From: Pharus latifolius
Lineage: Eukaryota; Streptophyta; Magnoliopsida; Poales; Poaceae
Reading direction: 5' to 3'
Length of the DNA: 64,000 nucleotides
Assembly (NCBI GenBank): GCA_019359835.1
Contig: CM033330.1
Location: forward strand, 8,868,501-8,932,500
In this document: positions 1 through 11,500 of the stretch, one piece after another
Layout of the letters: each line of letters begins with the position of its first letter
How positions within the stretch are numbered: the stretch's first letter is position 1
Made by a program: the position numbers and the translations under genes
Notes under the pieces: generated by a model
What the model saw: only the letters and a program-made list of their open reading frames with translations
Database searches by the model: none
What the model was told of the DNA's origin: nothing

Positions 1-1220
1 TTCTAGAAAACTCAGAAACTTTTCTGCTGTCAAAATGTTCAATCCGAAAAATCATCTCAAATGCAATTTGGGGTATTTGCACATACGAATTTTGCCGTTT
101 TCTCGCGGATGTGATTGCTGTCACTCAGCAACGACCACGAACACACAGGTCTGACATCCGATCGAAAACAGGTGGTCGATAGGGTTTGGTCGAGCGTACG
201 CAAGCGAGCCGAAAACTGGTACGACCAGTCCGAACTCCTACGACTACGCCCAAACCCTAAACATAAAGCCGCCAAACAAGCGACACGACCACGACCACGT
301 ATCAACACTGATACGATCAGAATATGCAAATACGACCACGACCAGCTCTAGATAAATAAACCAATTTAAACAGCTGGCGATCACGACTAAATGCAGTTTT
401 CAAAATATTTAATCTAATGCACATGAACTACACTTAGACTCACTAGCAATGCAAGACACTAGTGCAAGATGATATGAATGCATCTGAGCTTCCGCACTAG
501 ATAGATTCAAGCTACTAGTTTCCGACCCCTCTTAATACTATGGTCAAACTAGTAAAAAGAAACCTGTCAATCTGGTCTGTCTCCAAACACCGAGACCGGT
601 AAAACCCTAAGAAAACAATCCTTAATCTTGGATTTTACCTTAGGTGAAGTTCGACCTTGTGAAGTTCGACCGCTCGACGCTTGTCCCCACAAGGCTCGAC
701 CTCGCTAAGCTTGACCTCGCGAAACTCAACCGCTTGACACTTGTCCTCGCAAAGCTCGACCTTGCTAAGCTTGACCTCGCTCGAGATGTCTCATATCTGT
801 TGCATCTAGGCCTTCATGCCTAACCCTAATTTTGATGATTAATGAAAACAAGGTGTTCTGGACTAATCGTGCTTTTGAGATTGATTGATACAGGGATCAG
901 TTGGGAAGAAATGTAAGAAGATCAAGATGAACCCGACTTGAGGTGAAGCACAAGACGCAGAAGAGCAAGAGACGAGACGCAAATCTTGAAGATGCGAAAG
1001 ACCTCAGGTATTACGAGTTTTTATTTTTACCGATCTTGGCGTGTGGAGATGATCGGTTAGGAAAATTCTTTTTTAGTTTTAACCGTACTATAAAGAGGGG
1101 TGGCGAAAGTCCTCCTTTTATCTCCAGCACAAACCGAGAATTCTAGGTCATTGCATTGCATCATTTTGGTTGGATTTGATTTGTTTTTGGTTTGAGAGAT
1201 TTGGATTTTCAAATGATTTT

Positions 1221-1590
1221 TTGACAGTAGAAGTGTTTTTCATTTTTCCAGAAAGATCTAGGTAGATCTGGTTTTTGCTTCTGTTGACAAAAATGTAACC
1301 CTTGAAATTATCTTTCAAACGAGCTATTAAACTATCAATTTGGATTTCTGGATCAAAAGTTATGGATGTTTTTAACGGACTGTCAGTTATTTGGTTTTTC
1401 AGTTTAGTTTTTGACAGCAGAAGAGTTTTTGCATTTTCTGGAAAGATCTAGAGAGATCTGGCTTTGTCTTATGTTGACAAAAAGATAGTCCTTTAAAATA
1501 TCTTTCAAATGAGATATTAAACACCTCTTTTGGATTTCTGGTTTTAAAGTTATAGCTGTTTTTGTTCAGACTGACTGTCAGTTTGCTGAA
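1221..1590 (+). repeat. 190-bp tandem duplication inside LTR-A
   Basis: The block beginning TTGACAGTAGAAG at 1221 is repeated from 1411 (TTGACAGCAGAAG) with the same order of landmarks: the AGATCTAG/AGATCTGG pair, TGTTGACAAAAA, the ATCTTTCAAA-GAG stretch and the GGATTTCTGG stretch. The second copy runs into the palindrome array. The duplication lies upstream of the TATA box, in the U3 part of the LTR. Confidence 0.85.
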
Positions 1591-1918
1591 CTGACTGTCA
1601 GTTTGAATGTCAGTTTGTGTTAACTGACAATTGTCCAGAGAGTGTGTTTTTCGGGCCAAAAATTTTTGTACTAAACTGACTGTCAGTATGCCCATGCTGA
1701 CTGTCAGTTTGGGTTTCGACCACAACTGTTTTTATCTGAGTTTCTATTTGATCTGGTCGATGTTTTGGTCGAACTGACTGTCAGTTTGAATAACTGACTG
1801 TCAGTTGTGGGTTTCAGCTTTCCTGTTTTGGCTGCAAACGGCTAGCTATTTTTTATCCGTAAATTTTGTCGGCCGTTGTGCACTAAACTGACTGTCAGTT
1901 TGCATAACTGACTGTCAG
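1571..1918 (+). promoter_or_regulatory. Array of eight CTGACTGTCAG palindromes in four pairs
   Basis: Perfect copies of the palindrome CTGAC-T-GTCAG occur at 1571-1581, 1591-1601, 1676-1686, 1697-1707, 1774-1784, 1794-1804, 1888-1898 and 1908-1918. Spacing inside each pair is 20, 21, 20 and 20 bp. Pair starts are 105, 98 and 114 bp apart. The last copy is centred 60 bp before the TATA box at 1973. Repetition, symmetry and two-helical-turn spacing point to a protein-binding array in U3. The binding protein is unknown. Confidence 0.8.
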
Positions 1919-1972
1919 TTTGGGTTGCTGATTTTCAGCCCTAGCTCCAACGGTTCATTTGCTTCTTGAGGC

Positions 1973-1980
1973 TATAAAAA
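1973..1980 (+). promoter_or_regulatory. TATA box of LTR-A
   Basis: TATAAAAA lies about 560 bp before the LTR 3' end and just after the palindrome array. A MYB-type motif TCCAACGGTTC sits at 1946-1956, about 25 bp upstream. This fits a U3/R promoter. Confidence 0.65.
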
Positions 1981-3196
1981 GGGGCTTTGGGCATAAGTTT
2001 TCTACAACCAGTAGCAGCATTTCATACACACTCTTGAGCTCTAGTTTCATATATAAAATCTTGATCTTTTGATCAAGTCGAGTGCTTTTCGATCCACCGA
2101 GAGCTTCAGTTCTTTTGCTTTTGCATACACTTAGTTTCTCGGTGCGTGTTTGGAGGTCTAGAGAAGACCTCGCTGCCTGTTACTCTTGGTGAGCGCCCTC
2201 ACCTAGACGGTTCGGAGGCGTGGCCGTTGATCTCTCCGTTCGGAGATTGTTGAAGAGGCTCGGCAAGTGTGTACAAGGCATCGGTGCTCGCCTTTCCGGA
2301 GTGGACAAGGAGCAACCATTAGTGATAATATCCTTTGTGGATATTGAAGCGAGACTCAAGTGATTTGAGTGCTTCAACGAGGATTAGTGGAGACTGGGCG
2401 AGTCTCCGATACCTCGGTAAAAATTATTGTGTTCGTTCTCTTTTCCCTTTGCTTATATTATTTGATCTTTATTTGCTTTAAGTTTTTAAGTTTTAAAAGC
2501 CTCCTATTCACCCCCCCCTCTAGTCGGCATCCTTGATCCAACAATATCGACTTCATCCTTTTCACACCCTTGCTCGCTTTTATCCTGCAATCAAACTGAG
2601 ACTACAATACGTACACTCAATGCACAACATTAGTCTCATATATAAGTCGTCATTAATCACCTCCAGAGAAACTACTCCACGCAGGAGTTAGCTCAACGGT
2701 TTCTCTTTCAAATGACATGACAAACTATATTCAATGAGTAGCAAATGATTATAAGATAAAGTACAATCATATAGATCGTAGATGATAAACACATACGCAC
2801 ACGATTTATACTACTCATATCATGATATCAATCAATCTAGATGACCAAAGTGATGAGCTCCCCCTCAACATGTGCATCGATATAAAATCCACAACTGGAG
2901 TCATCAGTCTCAAGATTTAACATATTACATTTTGATCAATCAATCAGCACAAGCTTGATGTAACCACCGAGCTCCTCCTCTACATATGCATCAATATCAA
3001 ACCCGCAACTGAGGAAACATCCAATTCAGGGTTTACCGATAATCAATTCAATTCATTTGTGCTAAATCAGGATTTATCTAATTTGTCATTAGACAATCAA
3101 AACTGACATCTTCAGATTAACTTTAATCACAATGGATTTATCCAAATCGTCATTAATCATCAAAAACTAGATACTAAGATCTACCTAGATCCAACA

Positions 3197-4087
3197 CTTT
3201 GGAGCCTGGTTTTCAGCAAGCTGAGCAAATAGAGGAGAACGGTGCAGGACATTGATATCGTTGTGAGATCCTGGTAGACCGAAGAAAGCATGCCAAATCC
3301 ATAGATCATACGATGCTACAACTTCTAGGATGATAGTAGGCCTGCGAGCATGTCCAGTGTACATCCCCTGCCATGCCTTTGGGCAATTCTGCCACCTCCA
3401 GTGCATGCAATCTATGCTCCCCAACATGCCCGAGAAACCTCTTTGCTCACCAATGGCAAGCAATCTTCTAGTGTCCTCTTCGTTAGGCGCTTGAAGGTAC
3501 TCAGGCCCAAACACTTCAAGTACAGCCCGAACGAAGCGCTTCAAGCTCTCTATAGCAGTACTCTCCGCTATACATAAATATTCGTCGATAGCATCTGCAG
3601 GAACACCGTATGCTAATATCCTTATAGCCACCGTGACCTTCTGCAATGACGACAACCCAAGGTTTCCAGCTGCATTCCTTCTTTGCCTGAACCACGGGTC
3701 GTGCAGTTCAACGGCTTCCAAGATGTGGAGAAAAAGGTTACGACGCATCCTAAACCTGCGCAGTACAGAAGCCAACCATATCATACCAACAATACGAAAA
3801 ATATATTGTACTCGAACAACATACACGTCAAAGTCTTACCGCCGCCTGAAGTACCTTGGCCCATACACCGGCTCGTCGGCAAAATAGTCGTTACGGAGCC
3901 TAGCAAAGCCATCTTGCCTATCACGATTGACGACATTGTGGCCGAGAACGGAACCGCCACGGCGTTCCGAACTCATAGCTTCTATCTCAGCCTGTCTAGC
4001 ACATGCAACCGCCACAATGAAGTCGTCATCCTCACTGGATGACCCGTCGCCACCGAGGCACAATGAGCGTAGCGCTCGGCGACGCAT
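3197..4087 (-). pseudogene. PIF/Harbinger transposase, 3' end removed by LTR B1
   Basis: This is the N-terminal two thirds of a Harbinger (DDE_4 class) transposase that would cut and reinsert its DNA element in the nucleus. Exon 1 (4087-3840) encodes an acidic N-terminus ending in YFRRR. A GT-AG intron (3839-3756, 84 bp) follows, and exon 2 resumes with FRMRRNLF. The helical region with LSSLQK and AYGVPADAIDEY, the first catalytic Asp in GSIDCMHW and the second in GSHNDINVL are present. The frame is cut at 3197, after NQAPK, by the LTR ending at 3196, so the third catalytic acid (Glu) and C-terminus are missing. The start at 4087 is the first in-frame Met, and an upstream exon cannot be excluded. 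Family assignment is firm from motifs shared with the copy at 17684. Confidence 0.9.
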
Positions 4088-4740
4088 CGCAAATGGCCAG
4101 TACGAGGCTTCCGTGAGCTTCGGACTACGTCGCTTGGCTGATCAAACACATCAAACAAACACAACATCGACCACAAATTTGGTTTGTCAGGAAACGTTCC
4201 AGCATGTACCAGCAACAACAAAATTATACATTTGCATAATTCTGATGAAACACATAGTTATCTGAAGGACTGAAAATTACAATTTGCATATGTATACGAA
4301 ATTACAATGTTCTACTTACACTGAAAATTATTGTGGCTAAATGTAGCAGATCAATTGAATTCTCTCACTCCCTTTCCTTTCAAGAAACACAAGTTTCCCA
4401 GCAGCCAAAAGAGAGAAAATAACTTGCATCCAATCCTAACAAAAAACTAGTCCGAAAGATATTTTCACATTATTGGGTCCGAAATAAACACCATATGACA
4501 ACCCTAATTACAAAAAAGATCATGTATATGACCACAGATATTAAGATATGGCCAAGAAGAACCAAGAACTAAACCTCATGTAAACCCTTCTTTACAAAAA
4601 AAAGAGACTTCAGAACACAAGAATACAACACTAGCTCTGAAATTTTGGTTCTTGGATCATCAGAAATCTTAAATTTGCATAGTTTCCAATAGGTTCACAG
4701 GTGTTTCACCTTTCCTCTGTATTTCTATATGTACACAAAT
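4088..4740. other. Upstream flank of the Harbinger relic, no gene seen
   Basis: AT-rich sequence without a convincing reading frame. It should contain the 5' part of the Harbinger element, but I could not find a terminal inverted repeat or an ORF1. Confidence 0.5.
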
Positions 4741-5210
4741 TGCACAAACCTGACCGTTGCTCCCCTCCTACGTCGCTCCCCTGCGCCGGCTCCACCCTAT
4801 GCGGCCGGTCCTCCCACGCCGCCGCCGCCCAACGCCGCCGCTCCCCTGCGGCGCCCCCACCCCGTGGATTCTCTCCCCCGCTCCCCTGCCACGCACCCAG
4901 CCTGCGCAGCCGGTCCTCCCGCGCCGCCGCCACCCAACGCAGCCGCTCCCTTGCGGCGCGCCCACCCCGCAGTGCCTCTCTCCCGCTCCCCCGCGGCGCC
5001 TCTCCCTAGCTCCCCCGCGCCGGCGCCACCTCACGTACCCGGGCCTCCCGCGCCGATATACAGATCCAACGCCGCCGGTACCCCGCTCCCCACCCCGCGG
5101 TTCCTCTCTCCCGCTCCCCTGCCACGCACCCACCCCGCGCCACCACTCCTCCACTCCCCGCGCCTCCGGTGGCCCGCGTGCTAGCGCCCCCTCCCCGCGC
5201 GAAAAAAGGT
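4741..5210. repeat. GC-rich low-complexity tract with 105-bp tandem repeat
   Basis: Very C-rich sequence made of CCGCC/CTCCCC words. A unit starting CGGTCCTCCC at 4806 recurs at 4911, a period of 105 bp, and a decayed third unit follows. It opens long frames in several phases on both strands, all proline/arginine- or glycine/arginine-rich, which is a composition effect and not evidence of a protein. The composition stops abruptly at both sides against AT-rich DNA. Confidence 0.75.
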
Positions 5211-6544
5211 ATGGCAGTTGATTTTTAGGAATAGAGATTGATATTTGAAAATTGTTGTTGGAGTTAATTCAAATATAGGGATGAAATATTTTTAGAGAGA
5301 TATGCATATGGAGATATAGAGATCCGATTTTGAGTTCTGTTGTTGAAGAAGGTCTAACAGTAGTATCATTGTGCCCATCCATCTATGCATGATTATCAAG
5401 AGAAAGGGGAGCTGAGAATTGGAACTATTTTGCATTGTCTATATGATTAAGTAGAAAAGTTGTCCTCCAATAGCAAATGCTCATTTTATTAGATTGTAAA
5501 CTTATTATTTTTCCTCAAACTATTATACATGGATTTTCGAACTCGTACTCATAAATTCAAGTAATGAATGTTTATTTTTGATATCTTATTAAATAATTCG
5601 ATGATGAGGGGCACCCATATCTTCATATGGTTGTATTCACTCAATTTTATAGAAGATTATCAATTGTATTATTTCTTCTTCATTATATTTGTGATGGTAA
5701 AGTAGAATTGCTGTTTTGAAATAAAAGTGCAAGTGTTTAAACTTGGTATTAGAATGTGGTACTCTTAGTAACACCCTGTCGCACCCTGTTGCACCCGGAA
5801 GATGAGGGTGTTATAGTTGGTAACAGAGCCTAAATTTTGCATCCTAGCAGATTTAAAATATGAATCACATAGGCATTTAGGAATAAATGGTTTCAGGTCA
5901 TGCATTCATGGCATTGCATTCATGAGCATAACATATGTAAGTATGCATTGTATCATGTCGTATCCGTCAAATATTGTATTTTGGTGTATTTTGGGGTTAT
6001 TTCGGTGGATTTGTATGCTGCTACAGGTGGAAAATTTAATTGCCACTTATGTTGAAATATATGGTTATTATCGAATCTCATGCCTGCAATCATTTGTGGT
6101 TCATGTTTACTACTACTACTACTATATACACACACACACAAGTACTACTACTGGCAGGAGTACCAATTCCCTCTTAATCCGCCGGCCATGTAGTTGCAAG
6201 ATTTGAAGCACGGTAGAGGATGAAATCCTAATCCAATCCATGTAGACTAGTTGTTCCAATATATTAGGGACTTAATAGATTTTAAACAGTGCTCCATGGA
6301 CAGCACTCCGCCACCCATCTTGCGTCCAGGCTCTTTTGGCATGCGTGTGGGTGGGTGTGTCGGGTTGGTTTGGATTTTTATTTTTTATTATTATTATTTT
6401 CTTGGAGGATGGTTGGTTTGGTTTGGTGACTGATCCTGTCATATTATACTCGAATATTTTATATAAATAATTTTCTTAAAAACATGATAAATCTGGTTCT
6501 GTTCAAAAAGTTAAAAAAAAAATTCTAGAAATGCAGTTGAATCT
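5211..6544. other. Gene-free stretch with retroelement traces
   Basis: No supportable gene. At 5818-5830 the sequence TGGTAACAGAGCC resembles a primer-binding site for initiator-Met tRNA, preceded by a GGTGTTATAGT end and followed by the repeated ATGCATTCATGGCATTGCATTC type of sequence common downstream of Ty3-type LTRs. A microsatellite of TAC units then CA units lies at 6107-6153. Confidence 0.45.
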
Positions 6545-7045
6545 GCATGTGACAACAAAAATACGATAAACTTTTCTACTGCACCAGTGTGCGGCAGGAA
6601 AAAATCGGTCAAAAAAAAGAGTTTGCTACATTCCAGAGTCCGGCAATACAATTATCAAAATTTTTTTTAGTAATCCAGATTCAAAGTTAAAAGTTTTGTA
6701 AGAAAAATTTCAATTCTTCCGGTTTCGATATCTTTTGATTTATAATTTAGATTGACTATCTGTTTGAACTGATGGAATCATGAAGTCAAAGTGATCAAAT
6801 CGACACAAACGGATTATCAACCAGAGCTATTGGCATCACGATTTCATCGATTCAAACAGATTGTCAATTCAAATTTCTAGATCAAAAGGTATCCATACCA
6901 AAGAATTAAAAAATTTTCTGTACAAAACTTTGAATCTAAATTAATTAAAAAAAGTTTGAAAATTGTATTATTGCACTCTTTTTTTTTGACCGATTTTTCT
7001 CTATCACATATTGATTGCGCGACAAAGAGATTTGTCATACTCCTG
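6545..7045. repeat. Long imperfect foldback (inverted repeat)
   Basis: The left arm (about 6603-6785) and right arm (about 6833-6997) are reverse complements with indels. Shared blocks include CGGTCAAAAAAAA, GATTCAAAGTT, TACCTTTTGAT/TATCTTTTGAT and ATCTGTTTGAA. Weaker symmetry extends outwards to about 6545 and 7045. The loop is about 45-50 bp. No coding capacity is seen. It is probably a foldback or MITE-type element that can form a hairpin RNA if transcribed. Confidence 0.75.
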
Positions 7046-8509
7046 CTATCATGTATCACAATCAGATTCTATCACGAGATTATTTTTACAAATTTTTGAA
7101 ACACTGACTTAGATTTATAATTTTCTTTTTTTAAAAAAAATATTTGTGTAAAATAGTAAAATCTATTCCACCGGCATATCACTGTGATAGCCCACTATTT
7201 CGACCACCGCTTAGTAGGTAACTTTTTGAAATGGATGGATGTTATTACCAGCTACAACTTTCTTGACGACAAGATTGCATATTGCAAAGTAAATAACTAC
7301 AAACATTTCTCCCCAATAATACAACATTATTATAACATTACAAGATAGGTTTAGAGTTTATAATATGATATATACATGGTAAAGCGAAGTGGGCAAAAAC
7401 TCAGTTCTCCAAACTTTCATGAAAGGAACATTATGTAGACCTGGATAGGTTGAGATTCTAAACAATTTTCCATGTAGAACAGACTAAAAAGTTTCTAGAG
7501 AAAAATCAATAGATCTCCAATATGTATGACGACAATATCAAGTGAACAATATTTATCTATTTGGACAATTGGCATTGACTGCATGTCTCAAATAAATTAT
7601 AAATTGGATTGTAGATGCATCTCCATATTTATATGGAACTAAATACCAAAAACTGTTGTTCCATCAGTTAAACTTAAAACCATATATAAAAAAAATTACA
7701 CAAAAATCCCAAGCTCACAAAATAAAGTTAGTAACTATGAAACGAACCTGAAGCAATCTATGGACAAAAGTCAAGATGTACTGATGTTAAACCAACAAAA
7801 TTATGCATCATAACCAAGCTCTCTCAAAAGCAGAACAGATTTACTGAATGGAAATATGAACAAGATATATCTCACTTGGAAGATGAACAATGATAGGACA
7901 TGCCAGAATTAACAGAAATCAATGATACAGTAAATGAACAGAACTGCAAACTAGAACTTACATCATGTCCATGCTCAATTTACCATAAGTGAACTGAAAA
8001 CATCTAATTTACAAGGCTCTACAAGAAGCAGCAATCACGCTTACCAAGAAATTGCAACTTCGCAAATTTGACAACAAACATTACAGATAACTACAATTTC
8101 TAATCATATATAGCAAATAAACTAGTGGGGAACCGGGTCTACATCCTGCTAGATTTCATGTGTACAGATGATGAAGACTGCAGTTAGGAGGTAACAATAA
8201 TCTACCCTTTTTACAGAACTACATGATAACATAATGCACAGTTGAAAATCTAAACAGTCAAGCACAGGAGCACACTAAGGCTTAAAGAAACAATAACTAA
8301 TATAGTTAGTTGGTAGTTTGGTACTACTAACAGAAAATCTATAAAGACATCCACAACCATCAACTATATATCCAGACAAGATACCGAAATCCTATGCTGA
8401 GTCCTAAGCTGAAAGCAACGACTAAATCCACAGCTCCCGAGCACTACATCCCAGATGATTCTTTACAACAGGTCAAAAGCTCCAATTCTTGAGGCCGGCC
8501 TCCAGGAGT
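7046..8509. other. Gene-free stretch; includes 3' UTR of the Alfin-like gene
   Basis: AT-rich sequence with no other gene visible. The part next to 8510 must hold the minus-strand 3' UTR of the Alfin-like gene; its polyadenylation site cannot be fixed from sequence alone. Confidence 0.5.
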
Positions 8510-11500
8510 CTAAACCCTAGCTCTCTTGTTGCTACTGCTGCAATTTGGGCACTTGTACTGCTTGATGTGCTCTGCTTTGGCTGGGGTGATCTTGACACAC
8601 TTACCATGGAACCATTTCTCACAAACATCACAGCAGATCCAGAACTCATCTTGTGCATAATTTTCACCGCATGCACCACACAGCGTGCTTTCATGATCTT
8701 CCTCTTCTTCATCTTCCTCCCCTTCACTCTCTTCCTCATCCTTGGGAGGTGGCATCTTTGAGCCCCTTGAGTTTGGTTCTGACTGCCGTGATGGCTGCAG
8801 TTTCAAAGTGTTTAGTGCCAAAAAAAAAAAAAGAACAGATACTTTTCAGGTCAAAATAGTCACCTTACAATGGAAAAAAGATTCATTACCTTTGGGCCAG
8901 ATTTATTGCTCTTGCTGCTGCTTTTAGGAGTTTTTTCTTTGGTCTGCTTGGCAGTTCCTGTGACAACCTCATATATGGTGGGAAGGCTATTAATCATGTT
9001 GAAGAGCCTTCTCCTGCAAGGCAATCACAGAAGGTAATCATATTTAAGTCAAATAATTTTCACTGTACATAATAAACTTCATTGAAACTGTTTTCATGAA
9101 AATCAATACTTGCTTAGAGAGATGACTTTATGAGCAGCCAGCATTTTACAAGTATACATCGACACGAAAAAAAAAAAATGCCATCATATGATTGCATGAT
9201 GAAATCAAAAACTCGCATTGCGAAACCAGCAAGCACATTGTAAGCATCATATATGCGGGTAAAATCTAACTTTAACATTTCAAAAAGCTCTACATAAGAT
9301 TTGGCAAAACATAGCATATACTTCTTTAATAGCATTACATTGAAAATTAGATGGTAACTAGATGGTGCTAGCTAATTAAAGATGCAGTACAGGGTAAAGG
9401 TTCACAACACCTTGAAATTTGATGTTGTTTTCAGTCACACAGAACAGCATGCAACAGGAGGGGTATAATTTTTGAAGCAGATGTCCAATTTCAACATTGT
9501 AATAAAAAACATTTGGTCCGTCTTCGAGAGGTGACACTTTGGGTCCCCGCCTATTTGACCAAGCTTAAGCTTACACTTAGAAAAATAAGCTGAAGTCTGA
9601 GTCTAACAGGCAGCTTATTCTAGATTTTTAACTCTTCAACCCTCCTTGCATAGAGAAGCTGAAGCTAATGAAGGATAGTTTATAGGGTTTAGGCTCTCTG
9701 TAACATTGGCACCACCTAGGAGGTGTTTATAGTCTCCACATCTGCTCCACATATCTAAATATCTCATGAGGCACAACCTCCGTGCAACCCAAACACATCA
9801 AACACCACCTCTTAATTGGGCCGTACTATATTGCAAGCACCACATCAAACACTCACTGCTTGCAATGCACAAGTACCAATTACTACATCTTAAGTGGGGC
9901 TCAGAATCCAAATTTTTAATTCATCAAGTTTTTTTGAATTAATACATTGAATTTATTAATTCAGATAAATAAAAATAATTTCTTATTTAGTATTTAATGG
10001 ATTATTTGATCAAATTAATTAATATAAAATTAATATTAGTTGGATTAAATAATATTAATCCCATTAAGTAAATCGTACAGTATTATCAATCCGACTATTA
10101 ATGTAACAATATCAAGTGAATTAATTAATATGGTCGTTGATAAATTGTCGGTTTATTATAGTATAGATATTACAATGTATCCGATTAATTAATTTGAACA
10201 ACATAGGGACCAAAGAGTGCTACTGCTATCCTACTCTACAATCTTTGTCCATCTCTAATAGTATTTTGACATGACATACCATACAACTTAATTAATCAAA
10301 ATAACCATACAACTTAATTAATCTTATTTTTCTGATTTTTTCACAATTTTCTGAATTTTATACAATTTTTAAAAAAATTTCTTAAAAAACAGCTCTTTTC
10401 ATAAATTTTAATCAAATATAATTAACTCCGCAACAGACGAATGAGATTTAACCAAGTTTTCTATCCAACGGTTCAAATCTAAACACGAAATATAATAAAA
10501 ATAACACGTGGGCCCCACCCCACATGATATCCCTCTCTTAGCGCCAACAAAATTGGATGGTCCAGATCGTGCCACATAGTGTAATTCAACAGCCCGGCTA
10601 CTTCATGCGTTTTCTGCTGACACCTGCATGTGGTGGGGCCCACCACGAACTGCCAGGCAGTGTTGCCTCGTGCAACGGCACTGTCAATCTCTCTACCATC
10701 TTCATATCCTGCTAGAAACGAAGAAGGCGAGTCTTTGCTTTGGCAATAAGAGAAGGCATGGTGCCGCATAGCAGGCAGCCGTATAAGTTTGTAGCTATCT
10801 GAACAGTTTTTGGGGCTTATCCAATAAGCTAGCATACATGACAAGCCTAAACTAGGCCAAACATGGCCTAAAATGAGAATCATTGGGCAACAAAAGAAAC
10901 TGAAGTTTAGTAAATGCTTCAACTGCCACAAGAATATAAAATAAATACAGCAAAGCTAGAAAAAATTGGAAGAGCGGAAGGAACTTAACTGCAACTTACT
11001 ACATCAAATGGTATATCATGTTAATCACAAAAGGAACCAATAGAAGTTAGAACTACCTTTTTTTTTTAAGAAGCAGAGTATTGCAAGTTTGACTTTTCTT
11101 AGATAATTAGTTGGTAGTTTCATTGACGTGTGATCTTCAGTTATGCAGTCATAATAAGCATTCAATTTACTTTAAACATGAACAAAAACCCATGGTGTCT
11201 TAAAGAATAATCTGCAGCATAATAATTGTACCAAGCATTTGAGAACATGTGAAAATAGCGTGTCAATATATGTCCATTATAGTGCACTGGATTCAAGATC
11301 CAGTACTTGCAAACAGCAAATACTTGCAAAGGTTTATCTTCTTTGCAATGCAAAATTACCACCAAATAAGTACAAACACTATCGATTCACTGCTCAAACA
11401 CTATTGACATTCATAAATTCGAAAATGTGGACACCAAGATATACCACATTGAGCTAAACAACTGCTAATTACTAACTAGTCTATGTAGGTCACAACCAAA

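Larger units (their letters stand above)
798..2543 (+). mobile_element. Solo LTR (LTR-A), Sirevirus/Copia type, inserted in LTR B1
   Basis: A 1746-bp unit begins TGTTGCATC and ends GATCCAACA, so the ends read TGTTG...CAACA. It is flanked by perfect 5-bp target duplications ATATC (793-797 and 2544-2548). The related LTR at 57665-60457 gives the empty site, with a single ATATC at 59707-59711. There is no primer-binding site, polypurine tract or coding region, so it is a solo LTR. It contains a 190-bp tandem duplication, a paired palindrome array, a TATA box at 1973 and the C-run/TAGTCGGCATCCTTGATC tail seen in reverse at 57665 and 50609. Orientation follows from the TATA box and from the tail, which is the 3' end of these LTRs. 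Confidence 0.93.
1..3196 (-). mobile_element. Sirevirus-like LTR (copy B1), cut by the window edge
   Basis: The stretch aligns collinearly with 58930-60457 over its whole length once the insert at 798-2543 is removed. It ends at 3196 with the LTR end CCAACA, which is the TG start of the LTR in its own minus orientation. The bases after it (CTTTG) are the right-hand target site; the matching left copy lies outside the window. The element sits inside a Harbinger transposase reading frame and replaces its C-terminal part. Whether it is a solo LTR or one end of a full element cannot be decided because the left side is missing. It encodes no protein. Confidence 0.88.

Noticed and set aside
4729..5221. 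Overlapping 150-residue open frames in three phases on both strands
   Set aside because: They come from the GC-rich tandem repeat. The products are Pro/Arg or Gly/Arg low complexity, with no start context and no domain.
5818..5830. Complete Ty3 element starting at a primer-binding site
   Set aside because: Only a 13-bp resemblance and its local context were found; no gag or pol motif follows. Kept as a weak trace only.
10479..10931. 150-residue minus-strand frame in the Alfin-like intron
   Set aside because: It has no recognisable domain, lies wholly in an intron between well-defined splice sites, and includes the inverted repeat.
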